Counted from the first letter of the stretch, positions 35,441-47,789 are shown. The stretch: DNA of 64,000 nucleotides from Acanthochromis polyacanthus (GCF_021347895.1 NC_067121.1:35141974-35205973); one strand, 5' to 3'. Numbers and translations: made by a program. Notes: generated by a model from the sequence alone, not told the origin.

Positions 35441-38020
35441 ACTCCGCATGTACAAGTTCCTTGCCAAATCTCTTAAAGTCCAGCTCCATCAGCATTATTT
35501 TGCACCTTTATAATTATAACCCTTAAGATTTTAGCTCTGGTTGATTTGGCAACACCAGCATTAGCTACTGATCAAAGCTGGTGTGTTTTAAAAATACAGT
35601 TTCTTTCGTCATGTTTTGAAGTATGCAGCAGGCGGTAAATACGCCTTGCACTGCTTCTCCTTAAGAAATGCAGCAACAGAAGAACTTATACATCTCTGTC
35701 AGTGTATCTGAACAAACCATGCTCTGAGACAACACAATGCTTGATAAAGAAAACTAAAGAAGAGAGTCAGCACAGTCGTTTGACACAAAAACACTGAGCT
35801 CATGATCAAAAGTTATCTTCCAAGCTACTGCATCATATCCTGTCCATACATGCATTGTTTCCTGTGACTCATGGACTCCCTTGTGTGTGTATCAAGTGTA
35901 GGACTGACGTCAAAGAGCAGAGTTCACATCCTGAGTTGTGTGAATTGTAAGATTCAGACAACAAACAAAGGCAGTTTGGTTAAAGTCAGGGAATAGGTCC
36001 ATAAAATGTAGACTTTTTTGTGTATTAAACCAAGTACAAACCTTAATGATCAGTAGTCAGCAACACAACCCTCATCACCAGGATATAAGACAAAAATACA
36101 CAAAAAAAAAGAAAATGTAAGGAGATGCCTTTTACATTTCATTTGAGAATATAAAGCAAGTGAAATAATGTATGATTGAAGCTGTGTAAGACAGGAAACA
36201 ATGAAATGAAGCAGAGCGAATGAACTTCTGGCATGCTCAAGGACATGCACTGAACTGCAACAACTTCTTGAATATGGTGATCATAAAACACCAGCATCAA
36301 ATGTATTCAAACTGCATGATTTCTTCCATGTCAGTCAGATACGTTTCCTTCTGTCTCAACTGCATGCAGATTTTTGGTTTTAAAGGCTAAAATTTATTAG
36401 CACAAACAATATACAACCTGCAAGTTAAAACATTGCTGTCAAATGCCCCTATGAGATCTCTTTCTTCCCCTGTAAATGTGTGTGAAAGTGTTTCTAGGCT
36501 GTGGATTGATATGTGGATTAGGCGAAGGCCCGGGTGAAATATGTCGCAGAACACCCTGTTACCAAGAGTCAGGGTGTAAAACGCCTCAGTGTACATAACT
36601 CTTCTTAACGGGGAGTAAATCCCTCCTCAAAACAAGAAGACACACAGTACATTTTGCAACAGTATATTTGGAAATAAATCTCACATGATGCACCATGAAA
36701 CACTCAAGGAGACGACGAGAGGCAGAGTTAAAGGGGGGAAAGAGAGAAAGAGAGATGAGAGGGGGATTTATGGAGAGGGGCGATATCCCAGTACCTAAGT
36801 CGAGCCAAATGGCCAACAACAGACTGACGGACTGAAAACACAAATAAAGAGCCATTTTTATGATGTGAATTGATGGGTTCCCTGGAAGACACTTGGCTGG
36901 ATTTTATTTGGTCATGGCTTTGGCCCGAGCCACTACATATTTCTGTTTTATGAAGAGACTCAATGGCTAAGACAGCGGCTAACAGAGTTGTACGAACCCT
37001 CTCACCTCATTGGTAGACGGAGCAGGAGGAGGGGGGGGGGAATCAGGTGAAAGAAGATACAAAAAGGGAAGAAGAAGAAGAAATTGAGTGTAAAAGGGGA
37101 CACTGGCCCAATTTATGTGATTCATAAAAACACAGCAGTCTAAAATGTACAGTCTGTACCGACGTTACTGTCCAGAAGTATGTACTTTCACGTGCAACAC
37201 TCTCACACAGAAGCACTTCTACAGTCACCAAGTGTAGGTTTTGGGGAGATGCAGTATTGAAAACATATGCATTTATCTCTTCTATTAGAAACAGGAGAAG
37301 CAGAAGACTTTTACTCTACAAAAACACTACAATGCCACTCATAAATGCAACAATGACTCCAACAGAAGATTTTTACTCCCAAAACATGAATACGATTTAT
37401 GAGCTTGTACAACCACTGAATCTTTTGTGGCAAACGTAATTATATCCGACACACACACACACACGCACACAAACACACAATGCTATGATCACAACGTCTC
37501 CTCTGGCGCCGTGTACATGTAGGCAGGTTGATGACATGGGGAACCACAAAGGAAAAGAGAGAGGAAATCCCATATTAAGACATTTTTTCCTGAAATGACT
37601 CAACCTCCAGTAAATAATAAGCTACTAGGTAATGGTTTTTGAGTTTACTTTGTTTTTGCTTCCCAGAATTATTTAGAAACTTCAACAGGAACTCATTCTC
37701 TCATAGATCTGATTAAAGCTTTAATCGGTTATGGACAAAATGTGCATTATTTTTCTCAGTCAGCTTCAGTGACGCAGTAGAGCTTCCTGAAGAGAAAAGC
37801 TGCATTATCAGTTACATTCTGAGGGAAACATATTAGGTGTCAGATTATATCCTTGCCATTTATTTTTTTTTGCATTACTGTAACTTCTTTGCAGCCAAAA
37901 ATCCTGTATTAGATGAGGCAGAACTTACTATCCTGGTAACCAAGAAGATGAAGGAAAAGCTTCAAAAATGTTATGAAAGGGTCAGATTTTAGCTTCTTTG
38001 ATAAATCTGATCGATCAGTC
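35441..38020. other. Unique non-coding DNA
   Basis: No gene or repeat family recognised. The segment 36870-37020 is repeat-free and could be conserved. A G-run lies at 37031-37040 and a CA run at 37451-37480. Confidence 0.5.
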
Positions 38021-38028
38021 CTTTAAAA

Positions 38029-38552
38029 CTAGCCTAGCCGCGCTAGACCCAGGTCTGAAGACACAAGGGTCTAGGAACTCTCGACAGGGAGGGAGGCGGG
38101 CTAAAAGGTTGTCTTTCAAATCACTCTTCAACAATTGGGTAGGTATACAACCAATCAGCGCAACGAATAAGCTGACGTAGTTCCTAGAGCGCCGGAAATC
38201 AGAGGATGCGGGAGTTTGGTGAAGCCTTATTTATCTTTCTTATCCTTTGTTTATCTTTCAAGTTGAATTTTAGCTTCAAATCTTTAAGGGCTGTGGCCAA
38301 AGCCGAGTCGAAAGATAACTGTTTATTGTGCGCCGCCATCTTCTTGTCTATCCTTGTTTCTATGGTTGTTTCCGGTTGTTTCTGTCAGAATCGTTGCGCC
38401 TCTGTCGTCACTTACTTACGCCCGCCTTCTGACTCTACACTTCATGGTGATTCGTCGGCCAGTTTTAGGAGCATCCAACCTCGAGGGTAACTAGACCCAC
38501 CCTGGCAGAGAATTAAATTCGTTGCCGTGGATTGTCTAGCGTGGCTAGGCTA
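38029..38552. mobile_element. hAT-like MITE with 8-bp target duplication
   Basis: The terminal inverted repeats are TAGCCTAGCCGCGCTAGAC on the left and its near-perfect inverse on the right (one mismatch in 19). The flanks are CTTTAAAA (38021-38028) and CTTGAAAA (38553-38560), a 7-of-8 target duplication as expected for hAT. A nested CTAGACCC/GGGTCTAG pair lies just inside the left end. The open frame at 38206-38490 has no transposase motif. High CpG relative to the flanks suggests a fairly recent insertion. Confidence 0.85.
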
Positions 38553-38600
38553 CTTGAAAACTGAAATTAAAAAACAACTGAAAACAATAATAGAGTCTAA

Positions 38601-39220
38601 GGGGCTGTTTACACGAGGACCATCTTAACAGAAAACGCAAAAGTGGCGTCTTGTCATTTCACGTTTAGACGAGCGGTTTTGAAGGAAATCTGCGAATATA
38701 CGGTGACTCTATAGTGTGTGGAATTCGATTAGATATGCATGCCAGGCAGCTGGGTGGCACTGTGATAAAACTCCGCCATGTCTACGCGCATGCGTACTGT
38801 CTCCCTTTTCGGATCTCCGCCGCGGTAAATGTTCATGAATGGAATCTGTACAGATTCTGTACGTTTGTTGGTATGACTCCTGTAGTGTACATAGAGCTGC
38901 CAGAGTTGCCTGAAGGTACGAAGGATGGAAATAATCACACATCTTTGTTTACTTCCTTGTAACGGCCGGCAAACCAAAGCACCACGCACGTATGTAACGT
39001 AATCGCGTACGCGACATGGTCAGATCTCGGCAAAGTTTTGCGTTTTGCTGTTTAGACGGAAACGTAACAGTGGAGCGTTTTCTACTTTTCCACTCTGGAG
39101 GCCGGTTTCAAATTTTTGCGTTTTTAAGCCCCCAAAACGCCGTCCTCGTATAAACGGTAGGGTGTTTTGTTGAAATATTTTGACGTTTTCACCTGCAAGC
39201 GTCCTCGTGTAAACGGCCCC
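38601..39220. mobile_element. PIF/Harbinger-like MITE with TAA target duplication
   Basis: The left end is GGGGCTGTTTACACGAGGAC and the right end is its inverse with one mismatch in 20. Both ends are flanked by TAA (38598-38600 and 39221-39223), the 3-bp duplication typical of PIF/Harbinger. Subterminal AAAACGC and GTTTAGACG motifs repeat near both ends. The element is CpG-rich and non-coding; the minus-strand frame crossing its right end has no known domain. Confidence 0.9.
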
Positions 39221-39223
39221 TAA

Positions 39224-42200
39224 GAACACTGGTCCCACACTTGACCAGAAGTATGCTTTCTTCAAAACATAAATGAAAACGCGCTGTCGTATCGGAACAT
39301 GTTCATGTCCATGTCCATGTTCTCTTGAAAAATAATGAACTTCTCCCTCAACACTGTTCTGTATCTGGAGCTTGTTAGAAAACACACTTGCAGAAGCGCG
39401 ATCCTTGCCAGTGCCGGCCTTCATGTTTTTGATAAATTGCTGTGTGAAATGGTTTGAACAGAGGATAAGTCACAGTATTGTCAAACACATTCCAGTAGCT
39501 GGTAAAATAGTCATCACTGAAAAATTAATTGCACCCGTCGCCTGAATCTTTGACAGCCAACATGTGACAGTTGCTGCTTTCAGAGTAAAGCCCCGGTGAA
39601 AGCAGAGACGACTCAATCTCGTCCTCCGCCTTTCATACAGTATCTCTTTCAATCTCTCACACACATGCTAATCGTTCCCTCTCATTTGCATCCTAATGAT
39701 TTCACTCTTCCTTTTTAGCCCTTGTCCGATCCCTCTATTAAGTTATCTGCCCCCTCCCATGTCTTTGTGTAGGTGTCTGCTGACTTTCCTGTCTGTGTCT
39801 GTTGGAGGCTTTTTCTGGAGGTTATATTTTGGTAGCACAGGGCAGGATTTGAATAGCGTATGTTTGATCTCTGACTGTAAAACCTAATGTGCTCCTTACA
39901 GAACCGCATGGAAGTAAAATGAAAACCACCAAGAACTTAAAATACGGTCAGTACAGGATGACAAGTATTATTATTTTAGTGCAGCCTGACAGAAGAGATA
40001 ACCAAAGGATCAGTAGGGATCTAAAGTAAATTTAGAAATACTGATTAATGAATGAAAAACGTGTGTCCAATCTGAATGAAATATGGTTCAGAGAAAAGTA
40101 CATGGACTCCTGTGTTAGTAAGAAGTCATCAGTGACAATGAAGTACATTTACTGTGGATCAGTTTCAGCTTTTCAACTAAACTGAACTATTTGTTCTTTG
40201 CGTACTGAAACATTTTAATTCCTACAGATTTCCAGCAAAACATGCAGAAGGATGAGGTGATTTTCATTTGAATTTCATGCCTATGAATTCAAAAGTCAGA
40301 AACACAATGTAATGGTTTGGACAGCCTCTTGGAATACATATTTACAAAGATTAAAGACATATAATGGACTTCATCTAACCTTTACCTGAATATTTAGAGA
40401 TTTTATTGTTTTCTAATGGTATATGATCTGTTATCGGATTATCATTAACTAACTAGTCTGAGTACAATTACTGCACTGTGGTTTTATACCTCTACCAACC
40501 AGCCAAGATGCAGTTTACATCATCGTGTGTCCAAACTTGACCTTCTAGATATAAAATGATAAATGGTAATGGTCCACGTTTACACAGGGAGTCTTCAACT
40601 TACGTTGGAGTTCCGTTCCTACAAACAAGCAGTCAAGACATATACGGCAGCAGACCACTAAATAAAGTTTTTTTTTTTCCTTTTAAAACCCAACTTGGGT
40701 TTGAAAAATAATGTGGGCTTGGAACTGGATTATTCATGCCACTGCTCTGGATACAATTTTTCCACCATCCTTGATCAGAACCTCCTTCCACAAGTTTAAC
40801 TGACAAACTCTCAAGGATAAAATCTACCTTTACCTGCATTGCTTGTGAAAATCTTTACAATACAGCATAGAAATCACACCAAAGATTGGCTACGGTTTTC
40901 TCGGCTTTGGCTTGAATCTTATCTGACAACTTTTAATGAAATCAGATTGTAGTTAAAGTTGTATGCTATGGTACCCCTATGGGATAAACAGTATGAATGT
41001 TGTGATTCCGTAAGCTTGTCTGTGTGTCTTTCCACTATCCTCCTACAGCCTCGGTCTCTTACACTGTAATTAAACTCCACACAGTGAATGTACTTGTGTG
41101 TTGTCTGTCTCACTGGGTGAGCTAATAAGCAACAGATATACAAAAGCAATAAATTAATGGTGTGGATAATTAACCAGGACTGTGGCTGGAGACGCATGAG
41201 AGAGCAGCAGCCACCATTAGGGAGCTCACAACTCTGTGTGTTTCTGTGTGTGTATGTGGTGTTACTTTAGTGTGTTCACCTGGTAATGCATCTAAGAAAA
41301 TCCAAAAAATTTAAAGAATACTACATTTGTCATGTTCACTTCATAATGAGTTTACTGTAAATGTAATTTTCCCTCTTGGAAATACTTTTCACGGAAAAAT
41401 CCAATGATTCTTTTGTTTCACAGACACCAGAAGTCAACAGTCATGAAAACAAAATCCTAATTGAATGGGTTTTTTTTAAACATGCAATTGCTGCTTGGCA
41501 CAAAGTATATCTTTTACTCAGATTGCAAATTTCGCTCATCATTTTAATGGTTTTTGTCAAATGTACATGTCCAACAGCCCCAATGCCATCGGCACTCTTT
41601 CCCCTCATTAACTTTCACCATGATGAGAAAGCAGAAACATCAGCTCTCCCCACTAAAAGAAAAACAAGCTAAAGCAGTTCGCGATGTAGTATGTAGAAGA
41701 TTTTGGTAACTACTTGAGTTACACAGTTGCAGTATTTTGCATCAGCTGTCATAAAGACAAATTGCCACTCGCTGTCACATCATCACAATGCAGAGAGGCA
41801 TTAAGACTTTAAATCGTATAACTCAAACTGAAAATTGTGTGTAGGGAGAGTTTTAAAATGCTGCACTCAGGAGAAGTCGTTCTATCAGTCGGCAGCACTC
41901 TCTTTCCTCATAATAAGTATTGCTGTTTCACCTGGTGGTAAGTCCCGGAGCCCGACAGACGTGCTTTGCATCCAAATTTACGTCCATTTTCTGTCAGCGA
42001 AGCAAAGTGCATATCAAATAAAACTACATGATTTTACAATTTCAACAGTGCTATTTAATTGCCTGCATGCAGAAGAGTCATGAGAAATAATAATCTTGAA
42101 CTTGATCAATTTAGTTACAACCCCCCGTTCCACCTCTATGCCTCAGAACTCTACACTCGAGCTGGCCTCTGTTTAGACATGTTAATATTCAGATATGTTT

Positions 42201-42789
42201 GTTAATGTCATGTCACAAGACGGAGCGAATCTGGAGATTTTTAGGGTTGTTAAATGTTTCTATATATCAAAGTAATTATGTATTGAAAACAGATCAAACT
42301 TCTGCTAAGTAATATCTCTGCTAATCTGTTTATGCTTCCGCTTCTCGGTTCAGTAATGACAACAAACAGCAGAATTTATACTTCCCGATGATCACAGTCG
42401 TTTCTCTGTGTGCCACAAAAATATATAAATGTTGTTTTGAAATTACAGCAAATTAATGCATCATCTTCAATACAGAGCTGGTATTACATTCCTCTGTATA
42501 TGAAAAAAACACAGAATTACGGCTCGTCATTACGGTGATTTAAGAGCTGTGGTCAAAAGATGAGTGAAGGTCATCTGTGCACAGGTGGTGATGCGAGACT
42601 CTGGAGAGCTTGAGGCAAAGAGACCATTAGGCCCCTTGTTGGGGCACATTTGGTATTAAGCATATATTTTCCTAAGTTTTAAATTGTTGAGTATCCCACC
42701 ACTATGGATCTGATATTGCCAGACTCCAAACAATCCCCCTACGCAATTCTGAAATTGTATCTCTACTGCCAGCATATTATGGTGAATTA
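39224..42789. other. Unique non-coding DNA
   Basis: No gene or repeat family recognised. The part 41,960-42,110 and 42,500-42,610 are repeat-free, ATTA-rich and could be conserved elements. Other contents are short A/T runs. Confidence 0.5.
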
Positions 42790-43115
42790 CATCCATCCAT
42801 CCATTCTCTATACACCGCTTTATCCTCACAAGGGTCGCGGGGGGGGTGGGGGGGGGGGGGTGGGGGGGTGGGGGGGGGTGCTGGAGCCTATCTCAGCTGA
42901 CTCGGGCGAAGGCAGGGGACACCCTGGACAGGTCGCCAGTCTGTCACAGGGCTACATATACAGACAAACAATCACACTCACATTCACACCTTCGGGCAAT
43001 TTAGAGTAATCAATTAACCTCAGCATATTTTTGGACTGTGGGAGGAAGCCGGAGTACCTGGAGAAAACCCATGCATGTGCAGGGAGAACATGCAAACTCC
43101 ATGCAGAAAGATCCC
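42790..43115 (-). mobile_element. V-SINE copy, 5'-truncated (minus strand)
   Basis: Read on the minus strand it has the conserved V-domain core (GCATGTTCTCCCTGCACATG, then CTCCAGGTACTCCGGCTTCC), the GACTGGCGACCTGTCC block, the GGATAGG-to-GCGACCC tail region and a terminal GGAT repeat. The tRNA-like head is missing beyond about 43115. The C-run of the tail is greatly expanded (42838-42879, G on the plus strand). Probable 5' truncation at insertion. Confidence 0.88.
42838..42879 (+). repeat. Expanded G-run inside the V-SINE tail
   Basis: About 40 G with a few T interruptions, where the other full-tail copies (46,724 and 59,419) have only five or six G before TGCTGGAG. Replication slippage after insertion is the simplest cause. 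It meets the G-quadruplex rule. Confidence 0.85.
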
Positions 43116-44836
43116 ATGCAAAAAAAACAAACAAAACAAAACATACTTTCATGATGCAGTTTGTTGCCACTGATATGCAAGTGAAGGCCTTGCTAACATG
43201 ATAGCCTCACAGCCAACTTAGGAGATCTGCACAGTATTTCAGTATTTCTACTCTTAATGAAACTTTGGATGAACAAAGTGGTTATCCAAACTTTTCCAGC
43301 ACTGCAGTATATTTAGCATTTGCTCTCTAACTGGTGACATCCTTCACAGCATCTGTAACAAAAAGGAGAATAGTTCAGTCTCACTTTCATGTCTGGATAA
43401 ACAGAGGCCTCTCTCTGCGTGCTGTAGCTTCACCCTTCCATTTCAAAAGCATAAATTACAAAAACCTGTGCGAACAATAGTTAAAAATCATGCAAACTGA
43501 TAAAGCTAAAGAAAACGCCACAGAAGACTTCATACTGCCGATATTTGCGACTGATTCTGCTTTGTTCCTCCTGTTGCTGGTGTTCAAAGTACAGCAATGC
43601 ACATCTGAACAAATGTAATGTGCATACATTACAATAGGCTGGTAGTAGATCTGAAGAACATTGGACAGGCTTCAAGAAATCGCCTATCACACCAGTTCGC
43701 TGAGATGGATTCACTGCCGACTCAAAGTGTCCAGCAACGATTGAAAAGGTCACTCATGTCTCCGCTGCACCCCTCAATGTCCCGCACGCCTTAGCCTCTA
43801 ATCTGAATAGTGTGTGTGTGCTGTGTGTAATCTGAATAGTAATAAGGCTGCCTGATAGATTGATGCATAACAGCAAGGAGCATGCAGAGCAGGCAGCCTA
43901 TTTTGGTGTCAGCTCCCTTTATTTTTCAGCCGGCCCTGTTTCATTCAGCCACTTCAGATGCTGTAGTTCTGATACTTGCTTCGGAAGCTGGGAAATGACT
44001 TTAATCACAGCTGTATTCGGTCCTTTCAAAGCATATAGTCATGGAGTCTGGCATTTGATTTTGTAGCCTGCATGTTTAAGAGGAAAGTAAAACATGTGGG
44101 TTCCCCCTCTGTGTCCTACTAAACTAAAAGAAGGAAATTAAATTCATCTCTGACATCACAACATCTTGCAAAGCTGTTTGTGCTCCAGGCATTCAGGGCT
44201 TTTTACTCCCACAATTTTTCCTCACTTTTTGTATTTTTCTAGTCATGGACACAGCTTTGTATATATTCCAATAAAACTGAAGTGAATGTAATTCTGTCTG
44301 TTGTTCTCAAAGCATTGACAAATGACTCTGCCGGACCCTACATTTGTATGTATTTGCAGAAGCACTGGCGACCCAAACTGGAAAAAGAGATTAGTTGCAC
44401 AGACAAAAAATAAGGCACAGACATTTTTTACAAGAAATAGCTGAATATTTTTAAAACATAATGAAAGATTTAATACAGTATGTATAAGATATAAGAGCAA
44501 ATCAAATTTTATAGAAAGTTATGAAAGATTTTAAAAACATACATGAGTACACAAGGCTTAAAAGTTACATAAAAGCATTACTTTTCACAAATGCAACCCC
44601 TGTCAAACAGTTTGAAAATTACTGATCTGTCATTTCAAACAGTAATCTGAATCCTTTTGAAACTTTCAGCGAATGTTTGTGTAACTTTAGAAAAATAAAT
44701 GAAAGATCTATCTGAAATTTAGCATCTGCTGTGGTCAGCAGAGTTGAGTGGCAGCCCAATTAGTAGAAACAGCGTGTGAATACTAAAATTCCTTATTCTC
44801 AGCTAAACATTTATCTCCATAAATTATTTATATTAT
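43116..44836. other. Unique non-coding DNA
   Basis: No gene recognised. A tandem duplication of AATCTGAATAGT separated by a TG-rich spacer lies at about 43799-43839. Confidence 0.5.
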
Positions 44837-44961
44837 ATGAGGTGCAATAAAAAAGCTCCAAGACTGTACCTGTCCACGAGCACTACATGGTCAAATGTGT
44901 GCAAGCAGTAACTGCTACAAGTCAGCTGCTGTGCAATTAAGGCCCATGTTCTACAGGTTTT

Positions 44962-45367
44962 GTGACCACTGGTAGGTGCACTTCTGTGATCTCAAATTGG
45001 AGCATAGAGCAAACATCAAACATCACTCTCTTCATCGGTCAGGAAGAGTCAACCATCATGTCAAAGACAGTCTCTGGTGATGAGGGGTGGATCTATGGCT
45101 ATGACAATGAGACCAAACAGCAGCCGCATTCTCCAAGACCAGAGATGGTGTATCAGGACAAGCTTGTGAGCCATGACTTCACCTCTTAGTGTCATATTGG
45201 TAACGGCAAACTCTCCTGTGTGTGTGAGAGAGAATATTCAGTGCAAATAACCTGAACTGTTTCGAGATGGTAAGCTGGTGTTCCAATGAGCTACGTATGC
45301 GTCTGTTAACAGTGCATTGATTACACACTCTCCCCACTCACTAGATCTGACTCCCTTTGACTTCTTC
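44962..45367 (+). pseudogene. Mariner transposase pseudogene, N-terminal and core remnants
   Basis: The product would cut and paste mariner DNA using a DDD/D catalytic triad. Visible remnants are SIEQTSNI (about 45001-45024), the start of the DNA-binding region; SGDEGWIYGYDNETKQQ with the first catalytic Asp at 45079; a stop at 45187; and, after a decayed stretch that has lost the second Asp, HSPHSLDLTPFDFF ending exactly at 45367. The frame continues after element A as FLLPKF from 46319. C-terminal remnants near 47116-47150 contain GGHS. The region between the DNA-binding part and the first Asp is deleted. It cannot be functional. Confidence 0.8.
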
Positions 45368-46318
45368 AGGCACGTGTCCACTAGATCCAGTCATTTCCTG
45401 TCTATGTGAGAAACACCGCGTTGCATGCTGGTCCGGTTGCGGTGCATTTTGAGCTGAGATCCGGTGCATCTCCCCGGAGCGGGCAGCAGTTTGTTTGCAT
45501 AAAGTGGATTCAATTTCTACTTTATGCAAATTCAATGCAGTGTGCAGAGGTCCAACGCATCACAAAGCTTTCAAACGTCTAAACTAGCCATCGGTGAACT
45601 AAAATGAGGACAGATTCCGCTTCTGCACAGGCCTCCAATGCTTTCAGAAATACTTTTCACGGAACTGTTTTCATAATAAGAGAAAGTTTGCGATTGAGCC
45701 CCCATGTTGGTCCGGATTAAAATCCAGGAGCAGACAGCTCTCGAGCTGATGCGTTTGTCCAATCAGGGGCAGGCAGGATAGTTGGAGAAGAAGGTCGGCA
45801 GGAGTTGAACACCAGCTACTGGCCTCCACCAAGCGGGCGATTTCCAGATGGGGTGCATTTTTTCAGTTCAGTTCAGGCCAGCTTCAGCCGCTGCTGTCTA
45901 TGTGGAAGAAGATCAGCTGGGTTTTATAGCTGAAGGGCTGATCTTCAAGCCAGGACTTTGAAACAACTTGGGTTGTCCTCGTACTTATCAAGTGTTTCTC
46001 TCGTCTGCAGTACATCTTAATCAGAGGAGAAGCACGACCAATACGTCTGCGATGTCCTGCATGTGCAAGGACTGCCGTTAAGTTGGAATGTCAACTCTAC
46101 GCCTAACATATACATGGGGTCTCACTCCATGTCTGATGGTTGGCCGGTGATTGTTGAGTCCATACGCCCTTTGGAGACTGAGTCCTGGGTAAACCATCGA
46201 CTCATTTTCAATGCAGCAGGTTGTACTGGGTTACATTGTACCAGTAGCAGGTAACACAACCTGACCTGACCTAGAATGAGGCACGTGCAGGAAAAATGCA
46301 TCTAGTAGACATGTAGCG
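45368..46318. mobile_element. Element A: 951-bp DNA element inserted in the mariner
   Basis: The left end AGGCACGTGTCCACTAGAT and the right end, read inward CGCTACATGTCTACTAGAT, are imperfect inverted repeats. Both sides carry TTC (45365-45367 and 46319-46321). Removing the element with one TTC restores GACTTCTTCCTCTTACCCAA, which encodes DFFLLP, the expected mariner sequence, so these boundaries are well supported. A 3-bp duplication fits a PIF/Harbinger-type or related element, although TTC is not the usual TWA. No transposase motif is seen; the frames at 45571-45762 and 46063-46254 are unremarkable. Confidence 0.78.
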
Positions 46319-46402
46319 TTCCTCTTACCCAAATTCTATTCCTACTGAAGGGTCACTATACTGACACAGTTTAGGAGGTCCAGCGAGTGACCCAGATGTG
46401 AC

Positions 46403-47036
46403 CAGGCGTAAACTAACCGTGACGTCACCCGTTGGTTTCAACGGCGAGAAAATGAAGCCCGGATTTTGCTACTTCCTGGTCGCCGTTTTGGATTTTTTGG
46501 AGCCAGTGACGTAAAAAGCGTCATCAAACAGACTGGACCGGAGAGCAACTAGGGGCAGGATTGGCTGAGAACTCTCTTATCCCGCCCACGTTTTGCCGCA
46601 GAGGCTTCTGTTGCTGTCTATCAAGTATAGCCACGCCCCCTGGCTCCGCCAACTTTAACGATTTATTTAAAATTCATCCATCCATCCATCCTCTATACAC
46701 CGCTCTATCCTCATTAGGGTCGCGGGGGGTGCTGGAGCCTATCCCAGCTGACTCGGGCGAAGGCAGGGGACACCCAGGACAGGTCGTATTGATTTATTTT
46801 AAGATCGGCCACCTGATCTCTCATTTTGACCATGAAAACAAACGGGGGAAAAATCCTGAGCTGTAGAAAATCAGTCTATCAAATTTTATTTTTTCCAAAA
46901 ATGAATTGGGGTCTATGGAGAAAAAGCTTTTTGGAGCCAGCCCTAGCGGACGGCGTGATATTGCAAGTTTTTGACACTTCCGGGTTTGCTTCAATTCTGG
47001 AGCCAGATGCTACGTCCATTATATATACAGTCTATG
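46403..47036. mobile_element. Element B: hAT-like MITE with 8-bp target duplication
   Basis: GATGTGAC occurs at 46395-46402 and 47037-47044, directly flanking the element: an exact 8-bp duplication as made by hAT transposases. The right end, read inward, is CATAGACTGTATATATAATG, a widespread teleost MITE terminus; the left end begins CAGGCGTAAAC and is much less conserved. It contains GTGACGTCAC near 46419-46428 and hosts a V-SINE fragment (46673-46790). No coding capacity. Confidence 0.8.
46673..46790 (-). mobile_element. V-SINE 3'-end fragment inside element B
   Basis: Only the last part of the SINE is present: minus-strand CGACCTGTCC through the GCGACCC tail to the GGAT repeat. The flanks GATTTATTTAAAA (46660-46672) and GATTTATTTTAA (46791-46802) are an imperfect duplication of about 12 bp, as expected for target-primed reverse transcription with strong 5' truncation. 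Confidence 0.88.
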
Positions 47037-47213
47037 GATGTGACATGCTTACATAACCAGACTTCCAGGAGCGACCAAAGCATGATAGCAGCACTTGGAG
47101 TGCTTTTGGAGTGCTTCACAAGGAGGCTACTTAAAGCAAATGGTGGCCACAGTTTAATCAGGCCCAGGTCTTCATTTTAAAAGGTACAGTCTGTAAACTT
47201 TTCACACCTCAAA

Positions 47214-47785
47214 TGAATTCAGTCTAAACCCACTGCTGAAAAGGATGTAACTTGATAAGCTGAAGGTAAACCGAGTTTGACTGTTAACGTCTGTTCCAGT
47301 GTTTCTCCAGTTATAAGTGTTAACCTTGACCCAACGCCAAACACACCAAGCAGTGTTCCTGGTTTTCTGGATTGCTAAGTACTGACATATAAAACAGCTA
47401 AATTAAAAAGAAATCAAGAAATGGCACAGCAAAAGGCCTGTTGTGTTGCTCCATGCAATGACATAACAATGAAATACGATTCAGAAAGTCACATTTGAGT
47501 TATAAATCTATGGAAATGAAGGTTTATCAGAAACTTTGAGAAAGGAAGACTGAACTGGAAAATTACAACAGAGACCGAGGAAGGCATTTTATCTTCAATC
47601 TTTAAGATCTAACAGTTATATCAGAAATATGGTATTTGTTCCAAAGAATCTACCAGAGTCACAAGGCTGGAAAACAAGATGTATGATCGCACAAATCCAC
47701 TAAACACAGCAAAGATGTCTTTTCCAGATGACATTTTCTAAAATGTAACTTAAGAACTTGCAAACAAACGCTGCACACAAACGAC
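47214..47785. other. Unique non-coding DNA
   Basis: Nothing recognised. Confidence 0.5.
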
Positions 47786-47789
47786 AGGA

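Larger units (their letters stand above)
44837..47213 (+). mobile_element. Mariner transposon relic interrupted by two later insertions
   Basis: The left end (about 44837-44870) reads TGAGGTGCAATAAAAAAGCT and ends in AGACTGTACC. The right end (47183-47213), read inward, gives TGAGGTGTGAAAAG ... AGACTGTACC, so the two form mariner-type inverted repeats. The left flank is TA; the right flank is worn to AA. The mariner survives as 44837-45367, about 46319-46402 and about 47037-47213. Between lie element A (45368-46318) and element B (46403-47036). Total mariner sequence is about 0.8 kb, so part of the transposase region is deleted as well. Confidence 0.83.

Noticed and set aside
38206..38490. 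94-codon frame with hydrophobic stretches
   Set aside because: Entirely inside the hAT-like MITE; no transposase or known membrane-protein signature.
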